This document shows, in pieces, positions 6,505-13,530 of a stretch of 19,259 nt of DNA. A model generated the notes under the pieces. It was not told the DNA's origin. It searched no databases and saw only the letters and a program-made list of their open reading frames with translations. The translations under genes were made by a program, and so were the position numbers. Within the stretch, counting starts at the first letter, position 1. Each line of letters begins with the position of its first letter. Source of the DNA: Limnohabitans sp. (GTDB lineage Bacteria; Pseudomonadota; Gammaproteobacteria; Burkholderiales; Burkholderiaceae_C); contig JANQXJ010000159.1 of the NCBI GenBank assembly GCA_030729445.1, positions 1 to 19,259 on the forward strand, written 5' to 3'.

Positions 6505-8631
6505 ATGAGCCAACCCGTGGATGTCGCCATGTCTTCGGCCTACCGCTGGCGATTGCACCGCAATGTTCTGATTTATGTGGGTTTTCTGCTGAGTTTGATC
6601 GCCGCTATGGCTTGGGCCGAGCGCTCAGGCCTGTCCCGCAACCTGATCGGGCCGATCTTTCTGTTCAGCACGGTGATGATCTATGCATTGATCGGCATTG
6701 CGGCCCGGACCACGGACGAGGAAGAGTATTACGTGGCTGGGCGCCGTATTCCGGCCATGTACAACGGCATGGCCACAGCGGCCGACTGGATGAGTGCGGC
6801 CTCGTTCATCAGTCTGGCGGGCGCACTGTACCTCCAAGGCTTTTCCGGCAGCGGCAACCAGCCCGGCGGATTGGCTTATGTGATGGGCTGGACAGGCGGG
6901 TTTTGTCTGGTGGCCTTGTTGATCGCGCCGCACTTGCGTGCCATGCGTTTGTACACTTTGCCCGATTACTTTGACCAGCGTTACGGTGGTCGCTGGCCGC
7001 GGGTGATCGCCGCGCTGGCCTCGGTGCTGTGTTCGTTCACTTATGTGGTGGCCCAGATCTACGGCATCGGTCTGATCGCTTCGCGACTGACGGGGGTGCA
7101 ATTCGAAATCGGGATCTTGTTGGGTTTGGGCGGTGTCTTGTTGTGCTCTTTTTTGGGCGGGATGCGTGCCATCACCTGGACGCAAGTCGCGCAGTACATC
7201 ATGCTGCTGCTGGCCTTTCTCATTCCGGTGTCCTGGCTGGCCTACAAACAATTGGGAAATCCTGTGGCGCCACTGGCTTACGGCTCTCAGCTTTCGGCCA
7301 TCGCCAGCATCGAAAAGCGTTTGATGGATGACCCGGCCGAGCTGGAAGTGCGACGCGAATACGCCCAACGGGCCAAAATTTACGCTTCCCGCTTGCAGGA
7401 TGTGGATGTGGCCATGGTCGATCTGCGTCAGGAACTGGAAGAAAAAATCCGCCTGCTCAAAGCCCAAGGCGCCGACTTTGCCACCATTGCCCAAGTGCGC
7501 CGCGACCTGCTGGCCGTGCCGAATGAAGCCGCTGCTGCACGCGAGTTGTGGACCCGAGCAATGCATGACAACTTGGAGCGTGCGAGGCCTTTGGGCGGTA
7601 TGCCGCCCCACACCCTGGCTTTTACAGGGGAGCCCGATGGTGGGCTGGCCCAGGAAAAACTGTTCAACGAGTCGCGCCTGAATTTTCTGGCCCTGGTTTT
7701 TTGCCTGATGATTGGCACGGCAGGTTTGCCTCATCTCTTGACCCGTTTTTACACATCGCCCTCGGTGGCCGAAACACGCAGCTCGGTGGCTTGGTCTTTG
7801 TTTTTTATCGGGTTGATTTATTTGAGTGTGCCCGCCTTGGCGGTGTTGGTGAAGTTCGAGGTGCTCAACAACTTGGTGGGCAGCAGTTTTGCCGAGTTGC
7901 CCAGCTGGATGGCGCAATGGGCCCGTCTGGACTCGGCCTTGTTGGAGTTTTCAGACGTCAACGGTGATGGTGTTTTGCAATTGGGTGAACTCAAACTCGG
8001 AGCGGACATGATCATGCTGGCCACACCCGAATTGGGCGGAATGCCGTTTGTGGTGTCCGGTTTGGTGGCTGCTGGAGGCCTGGCTGCCGCTTTGTCGACC
8101 GCCGACGGTTTGTTGTTGACCATCAGCAACGCCTTGGTGCGAGATATTCGACCCAATGGCGGCAATGGCCCGAAGTCTTCAGAAGGTCGAGTGATCCTGT
8201 CCAAGTTCGCTTTGCTGGCCGTGGCCATGCTGGCGGCCGTGGTGGCCGCCTTCAAGCCCGCAGAAATCTTGGCCTTGGTGTCGGCATCTTTTTCGCTGGC
8301 CGCCTCGGCCTTCTTCCCGGGCATGGTGCTGGGCATGGCTTGGCCGCGTGTGCATCGTCCGGCGGTTGTGCTGGGCATGCTGTCTGGCTTGGGCGTGACC
8401 ATTTATTACATGGTGGTCAATGCCCCGGGCTTGCGTCATTTTTGGGAGTTGGACCCTTATGGCGGCTTGTGGTGGGGTATTCAGCCCTTGTCTGCAGGTG
8501 TTTTTGGCGTTCCAGTGGGTTTTGCTGTCATGGTACTTGCCACCTGGCTGATCCCCCATCGCCTGATCGGCCAAAACCAGCGTTCACAGTCTTCCACGGC
8601 CGAGCCGCCTAGCAGCTATCCGGGGCTGTGA
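6505..8631 (+). CDS. Sodium:solute symporter (SSS family, VC_2705/ActP-like) with soluble insert and EF-hand loop
   Basis: An inner-membrane Na+-coupled transporter of the SSS family; substrate unknown, a monocarboxylate such as acetate or pyruvate being likely from its ActP-like sequence and place behind ppsA. Many hydrophobic segments are visible from residue 19 on, with family motifs EEEYYVAGRRIPAMYNGMATAADWMSAASF (about 72-101, given here by position) and AALSTADGLLLTISN (528-542, Na+-site region). At 708 residues it is longer than typical SSS proteins (about 500-550). The excess includes a hydrophilic, helix-prone stretch at about 253-388, rich in Glu/Arg/Lys/Ala, and a canonical EF-hand loop DVNGDGVLQLGE at 484-495 (7954-7989). 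AGGA (6494-6497) is 7 bases from ATG 6505; ATG 6529 is the alternative start. Confidence 0.9.
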   Translation: MSQPVDVAMSSAYRWRLHRNVLIYVGFLLSLIAAMAWAERSGLSRNLIGPIFLFSTVMIYALIGIAARTTDEEEYYVAGRRIPAMYNGMATAADWMSAASFISLAGALYLQGFSGSGNQPGGLAYVMGWTGGFCLVALLIAPHLRAMRLYTLPDYFDQRYGGRWPRVIAALASVLCSFTYVVAQIYGIGLIASRLTGVQFEIGILLGLGGVLLCSFLGGMRAITWTQVAQYIMLLLAFLIPVSWLAYKQLGNPVAPLAYGSQLSAIASIEKRLMDDPAELEVRREYAQRAKIYASRLQDVDVAMVDLRQELEEKIRLLKAQGADFATIAQVRRDLLAVPNEAAAARELWTRAMHDNLERARPLGGMPPHTLAFTGEPDGGLAQEKLFNESRLNFLALVFCLMIGTAGLPHLLTRFYTSPSVAETRSSVAWSLFFIGLIYLSVPALAVLVKFEVLNNLVGSSFAELPSWMAQWARLDSALLEFSDVNGDGVLQLGELKLGADMIMLATPELGGMPFVVSGLVAAGGLAAALSTADGLLLTISNALVRDIRPNGGNGPKSSEGRVILSKFALLAVAMLAAVVAAFKPAEILALVSASFSLAASAFFPGMVLGMAWPRVHRPAVVLGMLSGLGVTIYYMVVNAPGLRHFWELDPYGGLWWGIQPLSAGVFGVPVGFAVMVLATWLIPHRLIGQNQRSQSSTAEPPSSYPGL

Positions 8632-8640
8632 TCTTCAGGC

Positions 8641-8646
8641 TATAAT
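8641..8646 (+). promoter_or_regulatory. -10 box of the rpsF operon promoter
   Basis: A perfect TATAAT lies 86 bases before rpsF and only 9 bases after the symporter stop. The expected -35 region (around 8617-8624) is inside the end of the symporter gene and has no good TTGACA match. Position before a ribosomal protein operon makes the call reasonable despite that. Confidence 0.55.
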
Positions 8647-8661
8647 CTGAGGCTTCGCCTT

Positions 8662-8690
8662 GCTGCACCCCGTCAGACGCTGGGGGCAGC
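8662..8690 (+). promoter_or_regulatory. Leader hairpin of the rpsF operon, possible S6:S18 autoregulatory element
   Basis: GCTGC-A-CCCC (8662-8671) pairs with GGGG-GCAGC (8682-8690), a 9-pair stem with one bulged A and a 10-base loop, inside the predicted 5' leader. In many bacteria the S6:S18 complex binds a hairpin with an unpaired CCG in its own leader and represses translation. Here a CCG straddles the stem-loop junction (8670-8672). The hairpin is seen directly; its identity with that element is inference. A smaller AGGC-TTC-GCCT hairpin precedes it at 8650-8660. Confidence 0.35.
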
Positions 8691-8726
8691 TATTCCAACC
8701 ATTTGGGTTAACCTCAAGGAGTCTCA

Positions 8727-9092
8727 ATGCGTCATTACGAAATCATTTTGCTGATCCACCCCGATCAGTCTGAGCAAGTGCCAGCCATGCTGGAGCGCTA
8801 CAAAGGCATGATCACTGCCGGCGGTGGCAGCATCCACCGTGTGGAAGACTGGGGCCGCCGTCAATTGGCTTACCAGATCAACAAGCTGGGCAAAGCCCAC
8901 TACCTGTGCGTGAACATCGAAGCCGACCAAGCGGTCATGGCTGAACTCGAGCACGCTTTCAAGTTCAACGACGCCGTGCTGCGTCACCTGACGGTGCTGA
9001 AGAAAAAAGCCGAAACAGGTCCTTCATCCATGATGAAGACTGTCGAGCGCGAAGAAGCCCGCAAGTCCCAACAAGCCGAATTCGCCGCTTGA
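8727..9092 (+). CDS. rpsF: 30S ribosomal protein S6
   Basis: The 121-residue S6 protein binds S18 and 16S rRNA on the platform of the small subunit. The sequence starts with MRHYEIILLIHPDQ and contains the typical VEDWGRRQLAYQINK (about 40-54) and HLTVLKKK near the end of the fold, followed by a charged tail that is shorter than the E. coli one. AAGGAG (8716-8721) is 5 bases from the ATG. First gene of the rpsF-priB-rpsR-rplI operon; the order is conserved in proteobacteria. Confidence 0.97.
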   Translation: MRHYEIILLIHPDQSEQVPAMLERYKGMITAGGGSIHRVEDWGRRQLAYQINKLGKAHYLCVNIEADQAVMAELEHAFKFNDAVLRHLTVLKKKAETGPSSMMKTVEREEARKSQQAEFAA

Positions 9093-9104
9093 TACCGACT
9101 TGTT

Positions 9105-9112
9105 GAGGAGTG
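9105..9112 (+). promoter_or_regulatory. Shine-Dalgarno overlapping the priB GTG start
   Basis: GAGGAG (9105-9110) shares its last G with the GTG start codon (9110-9112), so there is no spacer. An in-frame TGA at 9104-9106 rules out any start further upstream. The normal distance is 5-9 bases. Homology of the residues right after the GTG to PriB N-termini argues that this start is nevertheless used. Confidence 0.6.
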
Positions 9113-9397
9113 AACCGTACCGAACTGACCGCCTGTATTGCCGAGCAAGGCGCTTTGCGATACACCCCCGCTGGTTTGCCTGCTCTTGATTTGATTTTGG
9201 AGCATGCCTCTGAAGTTCAAGAGGCCGGGCAAATGCGCAAAGTCCAGTTGAAGCTTCGTGCCTTGGCCATTGGGTCATTGGCCGAAAGACTGGGTCAGCA
9301 AGCGATTGGCAGTGTTTGGACCTTTCAGGGCTTTTTAGCCACCCCTCGACAAGGCAAAAGTGTCGTGTTGCACATTCAAGAGTTTCAGCAAGATTAA
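9110..9397 (+). CDS. priB: Primosomal replication protein PriB
   Basis: PriB is a small OB-fold single-stranded-DNA-binding protein that bridges PriA and DnaT or DnaB at restarted replication forks. The 95-residue product aligns by eye with E. coli PriB: NRTELTA against NRLVLSG at the start, AGLPALDLILEH against SGIPHCQFVLEH, and a shared EEAG/QEAG segment followed by VWTFQGFLA and the C-terminal HIQEFQ. The start is GTG at 9110, fixed by an in-frame stop just upstream and by the conserved N-terminus. It lies 17 bases behind rpsF and 14 before rpsR. It is often annotated as a hypothetical or SSB-like gene, but its position between rpsF and rpsR is diagnostic. Confidence 0.92.
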   Translation: MNRTELTACIAEQGALRYTPAGLPALDLILEHASEVQEAGQMRKVQLKLRALAIGSLAERLGQQAIGSVWTFQGFLATPRQGKSVVLHIQEFQQD

Positions 9398-9411
9398 TTT
9401 CAGGAGGCCCC

Positions 9412-9693
9412 ATGGCCACGTTCAAAAAATTCAACAAAGACAAGCGCCCTAAGCGCAACACCCAGTCACTGCTGTTCAAGCGCAAGCGTTTCTGCCGCTT
9501 CACAGTCACCGGTGTCGAAGAGATCGACTACAAAGATGTCGACACCCTGCGCGACTTCATTGCCGAAAACGGCAAGATCATCCCTGCACGCTTGACAGGC
9601 ACCCGTGCCATTTTCCAGCGACAGCTGAACACCGCCATCAAACGCGCTCGTGTATTGGCTCTGTTGCCCTACACCGACCAGCATAAAGTCTAA
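9412..9693 (+). CDS. rpsR: 30S ribosomal protein S18
   Basis: The 93-residue S18 protein is the partner of S6 on the platform of the 30S subunit. Typical features are the basic N-terminus, FCRFTVTGVEEIDYKDVDTL (about 27-46), and the conserved core KIIPARLTGTRAIFQRQLNTAIKRARVLALLPYT region at about 55-88. AGGAGG (9402-9407) lies 4 bases before the ATG, the strongest ribosome binding site in this operon. The frame is open upstream, but the extra residues would overlap priB and are not S18-like. Confidence 0.97.
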   Translation: MATFKKFNKDKRPKRNTQSLLFKRKRFCRFTVTGVEEIDYKDVDTLRDFIAENGKIIPARLTGTRAIFQRQLNTAIKRARVLALLPYTDQHKV

Positions 9694-9704
9694 GGAGTAC
9701 AACC

Positions 9705-10157
9705 ATGCAAATCATTCTGCTCGAAAAGGTTGTGAACCTGGGTAATCTGGGCGATATCGTCAAAGTCAAAGACGGCTACGCTCGCAACTTCCTGATCCCT
9801 CAAGGCCGCGCACGCCGTGCGACTGAAGCCAACAAGGCTGAGTTCGAAGCGCGTCGTGTTGAGTTGGAAAAAGCTGCTGCTGCCAAATTGGCCGATGCTC
9901 AAGCTCAAGGCGAAAAACTCGCAGGCTTGGTGGTCAAGTTGTCGCAAAAAGCGGGTGTGGATGGCCGTTTGTTCGGTTCCGTCACCAACCATGACATTTG
10001 CGAAGAGCTCAACAAGCAAGGCTACAAGCTGGTCAAGTCCCAGGTCCGCATGCCTCATGGTCCCATCAAAGTGGTCAGCGATTCCACAGTGTCTGTGGCT
10101 TTGCACACCGATGTGGTGGTGGACGTGACCGTGACGGTTTACGGCGAAACGGCCTGA
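9705..10157 (+). CDS. rplI: 50S ribosomal protein L9
   Basis: The 150-residue L9 protein binds 23S rRNA at the base of the L1 stalk and limits frameshifting. The N-terminal domain MQIILLEKVVNLGNLGDIV with KDGYARNFLIPQG follows the family closely. A long Ala/Glu/Lys-rich connecting helix spans about 40-75, and the C-terminal domain carries DGRLFGSVT. TAAGGAG overlaps the rpsR stop (9691-9697) and gives 7-base spacing. Last gene of the operon; a strong terminator follows after 16 bases. Confidence 0.97.
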   Translation: MQIILLEKVVNLGNLGDIVKVKDGYARNFLIPQGRARRATEANKAEFEARRVELEKAAAAKLADAQAQGEKLAGLVVKLSQKAGVDGRLFGSVTNHDICEELNKQGYKLVKSQVRMPHGPIKVVSDSTVSVALHTDVVVDVTVTVYGETA

Positions 10158-10173
10158 TCCGGGCTGCGTTCTG

Positions 10174-10208
10174 AAAAGCCGCCGGGCCTTGCGCTTGGCG
10201 GCTTTTTT
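10174..10208 (+). terminator. Intrinsic terminator of the rpsF-priB-rpsR-rplI operon
   Basis: AAAAGCCGCC (10174-10183) pairs perfectly with GGCGGCTTTT (10197-10206) across a 13-base loop and runs into six T (10203-10208). The stem shares AAGCCGCC/GGCGGCTT with the bcp terminator at 13531-13565. Confidence 0.93.
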
Positions 10209-10263
10209 CATTGGGGCTCCGGTCATCTGAGTTTTACAGAGCTGAACACCGGATGCACAGAGC

Positions 10264-10284
10264 TTATCCACAGCGTTATCCCAA
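10264..10284 (+). promoter_or_regulatory. DnaA box (exact) and degenerate neighbour upstream of dnaB
   Basis: TTATCCACA at 10264-10272 is a perfect DnaA box. TTATCCCAA at 10276-10284 in the same orientation has 2 mismatches. Both lie 48-69 bases before dnaB, after the rplI terminator. This suggests that DnaA may control transcription of the replicative helicase gene. No AT-rich unwinding region or box cluster is present, so this is not an origin. No clear promoter hexamer pair was found in the gap. Confidence 0.5.
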
Positions 10285-10332
10285 GCCCGCCGCGTTTTTG
10301 CGACTACCATGGTCTTTTGAGGTTTTACGCCC

Positions 10333-11751
10333 ATGTCTGCCGTTTTTGCCCCTTCCTTGAACGCCTTCCCATCCGAACTGTCTGGTGACAGCCAAGTGGC
10401 CAAGCTGCGTGTACCGCCCCATTCGATTGAGGCCGAGTCCAGTGTTCTGGGCGGCCTGTTGCTGGACAACAGTGCCTGGGACCGTGTGGGGGATTTGCTG
10501 GTCGACAACGACTTTTACCGTCACGAGCACAAGCTGATTTATGCGGCCATCGGTGCGCTGATCAACGCCTCCAAGCCAGCCGACGTCATCACCGTGAACG
10601 AGCAGTTGCAGAACCAAGGCAAAGCCGAGGAAATGGGCGGCTTGGGTTACCTGAACTCCTTGGCGCAGTACGTGCCCAGCGCCAGCAACATTCGTCGTTA
10701 TGCCGAGATCGTGCGCGAGCGCTCGATCCTGCGCAAACTGGTGTCCGCCAGCGACGAAATCGCGACCAATGCCTTCAACCCGCAAGGCAAGGCGATTGAC
10801 CGCATCCTGGACGAGGCCGAGCAAAAAATCTTCAACATCGGTGAAGAAGGCTCGCGCATGAAGCAGGGTTTTCAATCGATGGACACCCTGGTGGTGGAGT
10901 TGCTCGACCGCGTGCAGGAGATGGCCGACAACCCCAATGACATCACGGGTGTGCCCACGGGTTTTTATGACCTCGACCGCATGACTTCTGGCCTGCAGCC
11001 GGGTGACATGGTGGTGCTGGCGGCGCGTCCTTCGATGGGTAAAACGGCTTTTGCCATCAACATCGCCGAACATGTGGCCTTGAACGAAGGTTTGCCGGTG
11101 GCGGTGTTCTCGATGGAAATGGGGGCTTCGCAATTGGCCGTGCGTGTGGTGGGCTCGATCGGCCGCATCGACCAGGGGCACCTGCGCACGGGCAAGCTCA
11201 GTGACGACGAGTGGCCTCGCCTGACCGAGGCGATTGAGAAGCTGCGCACGGTGTCTTTGCACATTGACGAAACGCCTGGCCTCACGCCCTCCGAGTTGCG
11301 GGCGAATGCCCGTCGCTTGGCCCGACAGTGCGGCAAGCTCGGCTTGATTGTGGTGGACTATTTGCAGCTGATGAGTGGCTCGGGCGGCTCGGGCGGCGAC
11401 AACCGCGCCACCGAGTTGGGCGAGATTTCTCGGGGCCTGAAAATGCTGGCCAAAGAGCTGCAGTGCCCAGTGATTGCTTTGTCGCAGCTGAACCGAAGCG
11501 TGGAGCAGCGCACCGACAAGCGCCCCATGATGAGCGACTTGCGAGAGTCCGGCGCCATCGAGCAGGATGCGGACATCATCATGTTCATTTACCGTGACGA
11601 TTACTACAACAAGGATTCCAAAGATCCTGGTGTGGCGGAAATCATCATCGGCAAACAGCGTAACGGCCCCACAGGCACGGTCCGGCTCACTTTCCTGAAG
11701 AATCTGACCCGTTTTGAAAGCCTGGCCTCAGGCCTCAGCGACGATTACTGA
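10333..11751 (+). CDS. dnaB: Replicative DNA helicase DnaB
   Basis: DnaB is the hexameric 5'-3' helicase that unwinds DNA at the replication fork and recruits primase. The 472 residues match E. coli (471). The N-terminal domain starts at PPHSIEAESSVLGGLLLDN (about 27-45), followed by the linker and a RecA-like C-terminal domain: Walker A ARPSMGKT with Lys237-Thr238, Walker B LIVVDYLQLM with Asp342, the SQLNRSVEQR segment, and DLRESGAIEQDADIIMFI with the following basic residues. The Walker A region is uninterrupted, so no intein. ATG 10333 has a moderate GAGG about 10 bases upstream; an in-frame ATG at 10309 is followed by a stop after 3 codons. The gene converges on phoH. Confidence 0.97.
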   Translation: MSAVFAPSLNAFPSELSGDSQVAKLRVPPHSIEAESSVLGGLLLDNSAWDRVGDLLVDNDFYRHEHKLIYAAIGALINASKPADVITVNEQLQNQGKAEEMGGLGYLNSLAQYVPSASNIRRYAEIVRERSILRKLVSASDEIATNAFNPQGKAIDRILDEAEQKIFNIGEEGSRMKQGFQSMDTLVVELLDRVQEMADNPNDITGVPTGFYDLDRMTSGLQPGDMVVLAARPSMGKTAFAINIAEHVALNEGLPVAVFSMEMGASQLAVRVVGSIGRIDQGHLRTGKLSDDEWPRLTEAIEKLRTVSLHIDETPGLTPSELRANARRLARQCGKLGLIVVDYLQLMSGSGGSGGDNRATELGEISRGLKMLAKELQCPVIALSQLNRSVEQRTDKRPMMSDLRESGAIEQDADIIMFIYRDDYYNKDSKDPGVAEIIIGKQRNGPTGTVRLTFLKNLTRFESLASGLSDDY

Positions 11752-11756
11752 GGCCT
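11730..11756. terminator. Perfect inverted repeat over the dnaB stop codon, possible bidirectional terminator
   Basis: AGGCCTCAG (11730-11738) and CTGAGGCCT (11748-11756) form a perfect 9-base stem with a 9-base loop. The dnaB stop (11749-11751) is inside the right arm. It sits between convergent dnaB and phoH. There is no T-run on either side, so it may act as a stabilising 3' end, a Rho-assisted terminator, or neither. Confidence 0.5.
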
Positions 11757-11781
11757 CTCGGCTGGACTGCCTGATACGGAT

Positions 11782-13491
11782 TTAAAGCGCTTCGCTGGCA
11801 AAGTCGGCCAGGCGCGAGCGCTCACCCCGCGCCAGGGTGATGTGTCCACCGTGTGACCAGCCCTTGAAGCGGTCGACCGCATAGGTCAAGCCCGACGAGC
11901 CTTCGGTCAAGTAAGGCGTGTCGATCTGGGCCAAGTTGCCCATGCAGATGATCTTGGTGCCCGGGCCTGCACGGGTGATCAACGTTTTCATTTGCTTGGG
12001 CGTCAGGTTTTGCGCTTCATCGATGATCACGTACTTGTTCATGAAGGTGCGCCCGCGCATGAAGTTCATGCTCTTGATCTTGATGCGGCTCTTGATCAGC
12101 TCGTTGGTCGCGGCACGGCCCCATTCACCGGCATTGCCGCCGTCGCCCTTGGCCAAAAATTCCAGGTTGTCGTCCAACGCGCCCATCCAGGGGCCCATTT
12201 TTTCTTCTTCGGTGCCCGGCAAAAAGCCGATGTCTTCGCCCACGCTCACCGTGGCGCGGGTCATGATGATCTCGGTGTAGCGACGGTCGTCCAGCACTTG
12301 GGTCAGGCCTGCGGCTAGGGCCATCAGGGTTTTGCCGGTGCCTGCAGTACCTGCCAGGGTGACAAAGTCGATGTCCGGATCGGTCAGCAAATTCATCGCG
12401 AAATTCTGCTCGCGGTTGCGGGTGGTGACGCCCCAAACCGCGTTTTTCTGGTGGTTGAAATCTTTCAAGGTCCGTAGCACGGCTGTTTTGCCTCGAATTT
12501 CGGTCACACGGGCATACAGGCTCGGTTCTCCGGGGGCCTCAAAATAGACAAACTGGTTCATGAACAAGCTGGGCACGATCGGGCCTGAAATCCGATAGAA
12601 GGTGTGAGCTCCTTGCTGCCAGCTTTCCACGGTCTTGCCGTTTTTGATCCAAAAATCCTGGGGCAAGGCCATGGAGCCTGGGTAAAGCAAGTCGCCGTCT
12701 TCCAGGGTCTTGTCGTTTTGGTAGTCCTCAGCCTGCAGCCCGAGTGCACGGGCCTTGACGCGCATGTTGATGTCTTTGGAGACCAACACCACATCTCGAG
12801 GCGCGTGCAGCAGCCCCAGCGCTTTGACCACGCCCAGGATCTGGTTGTCTGCCTTACCCTGAGGCAATGCCAAAGGCAGGCTTAGATCGAGCGCCTGTGT
12901 CTGGAAAAACAATTGACCCATCGCATCGGTGTGGCCTGTGGCGTTCAAGGGTGAGCCTTTGCCCAGGTCTGCACCTTGCGCCGAGGCCAAGGTGTCCAGC
13001 GAGCGGCTGGCCTGGCGTGCATTGCGGGCGACTTCGGTCATGCCTTTTTTGTGGCCATCGAGTTCTTCCAGCACGATCATGGGCAAGAAAACATCGTGCT
13101 CTTCAAAGCGGAAGAGGCTCATGGGGTCGTGCATCAACACGTTGGTATCGAGCACAAAGAGCTTGCTCGGGCCGCTGCGCCGCTTGGTTCGGGCTGGAGC
13201 GGGTTTGCTGATCTCACGGGCGGTCCCGGCCGATAATGGGATGGACTCGGGCTGACGTTTGCCCCCAGTCACTTGTCTTGGCTCTGGGCTCTTGGGCGCT
13301 AAGGGCTGTGCTTCATTTTTACGTACACGGGCAGGGCGCTTGGCTATCGGGGCTTCGGTTATCTCGCTCGTTAAACTCCGTTTGGTTTCAATTTGCACCA
13401 AGGCGGGGGCATCGGTTTGTTCTTCGGTGCTTTCAAAGGCTTTGTGGGTCAGTCGGCTGGCGCGATGGGTGGGAGCGGGTGGCAATGGCAT
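11782..13491 (-). CDS. PIN domain-PhoH family ATPase (PhoH2-like)
   Basis: The 569-residue protein fuses a PIN nuclease domain to a PhoH P-loop ATPase; relatives (PhoH2, YlaK) are linked to RNA unwinding and cleavage. Residues 1 to about 108 are a Pro/Lys/Arg/Glu-rich, low-complexity and probably disordered extension. The PIN domain begins at KLFVLDTNVLMHD (Asp115), with LEELDGHKKG (Glu142/Glu143) and SKDINMRVKA (Asp239) as further likely metal ligands. The ATPase has Walker A GTAGTGKT (381-388, Lys387) and Walker B YVIIDEAQNL (Asp491, Glu492), then MGNLAQID and GLTYAVDRFKGW. AAGAGG at 13501-13506 (read on the minus strand) is 9 bases before the ATG. The true cellular role is unknown. Confidence 0.93.
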   Translation of the reverse strand: MPLPPAPTHRASRLTHKAFESTEEQTDAPALVQIETKRSLTSEITEAPIAKRPARVRKNEAQPLAPKSPEPRQVTGGKRQPESIPLSAGTAREISKPAPARTKRRSGPSKLFVLDTNVLMHDPMSLFRFEEHDVFLPMIVLEELDGHKKGMTEVARNARQASRSLDTLASAQGADLGKGSPLNATGHTDAMGQLFFQTQALDLSLPLALPQGKADNQILGVVKALGLLHAPRDVVLVSKDINMRVKARALGLQAEDYQNDKTLEDGDLLYPGSMALPQDFWIKNGKTVESWQQGAHTFYRISGPIVPSLFMNQFVYFEAPGEPSLYARVTEIRGKTAVLRTLKDFNHQKNAVWGVTTRNREQNFAMNLLTDPDIDFVTLAGTAGTGKTLMALAAGLTQVLDDRRYTEIIMTRATVSVGEDIGFLPGTEEEKMGPWMGALDDNLEFLAKGDGGNAGEWGRAATNELIKSRIKIKSMNFMRGRTFMNKYVIIDEAQNLTPKQMKTLITRAGPGTKIICMGNLAQIDTPYLTEGSSGLTYAVDRFKGWSHGGHITLARGERSRLADFASEAL

Positions 13492-13530
13492 GAGCGAAGG
13501 CCTCTTGAGGATTGAAAAATTCGGACTCGA

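Noticed and set aside
6625..7917. A 430-codon minus-strand open frame opposite the symporter
   Set aside because: Same antisense composition effect (His, Gln and Arg rich) with no recognisable motif.
10264..10284. Possible replication origin from DnaA boxes before dnaB
   Set aside because: Only one exact and one degenerate box, no AT-rich unwinding region, and dnaA, dnaN and gyrB are absent. A regulatory role is more likely.
10309..10320. ATG-GTC-TTT-TGA mini open frame before dnaB as a leader peptide
   Set aside because: Only three codons, no ribosome binding site, and no associated attenuator structure.
11020..11060. Possible intein in DnaB at the Walker A site, a known insertion position
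   Set aside because: The P-loop is continuous (PSMGKTAFA) and the total length of 472 residues is normal.
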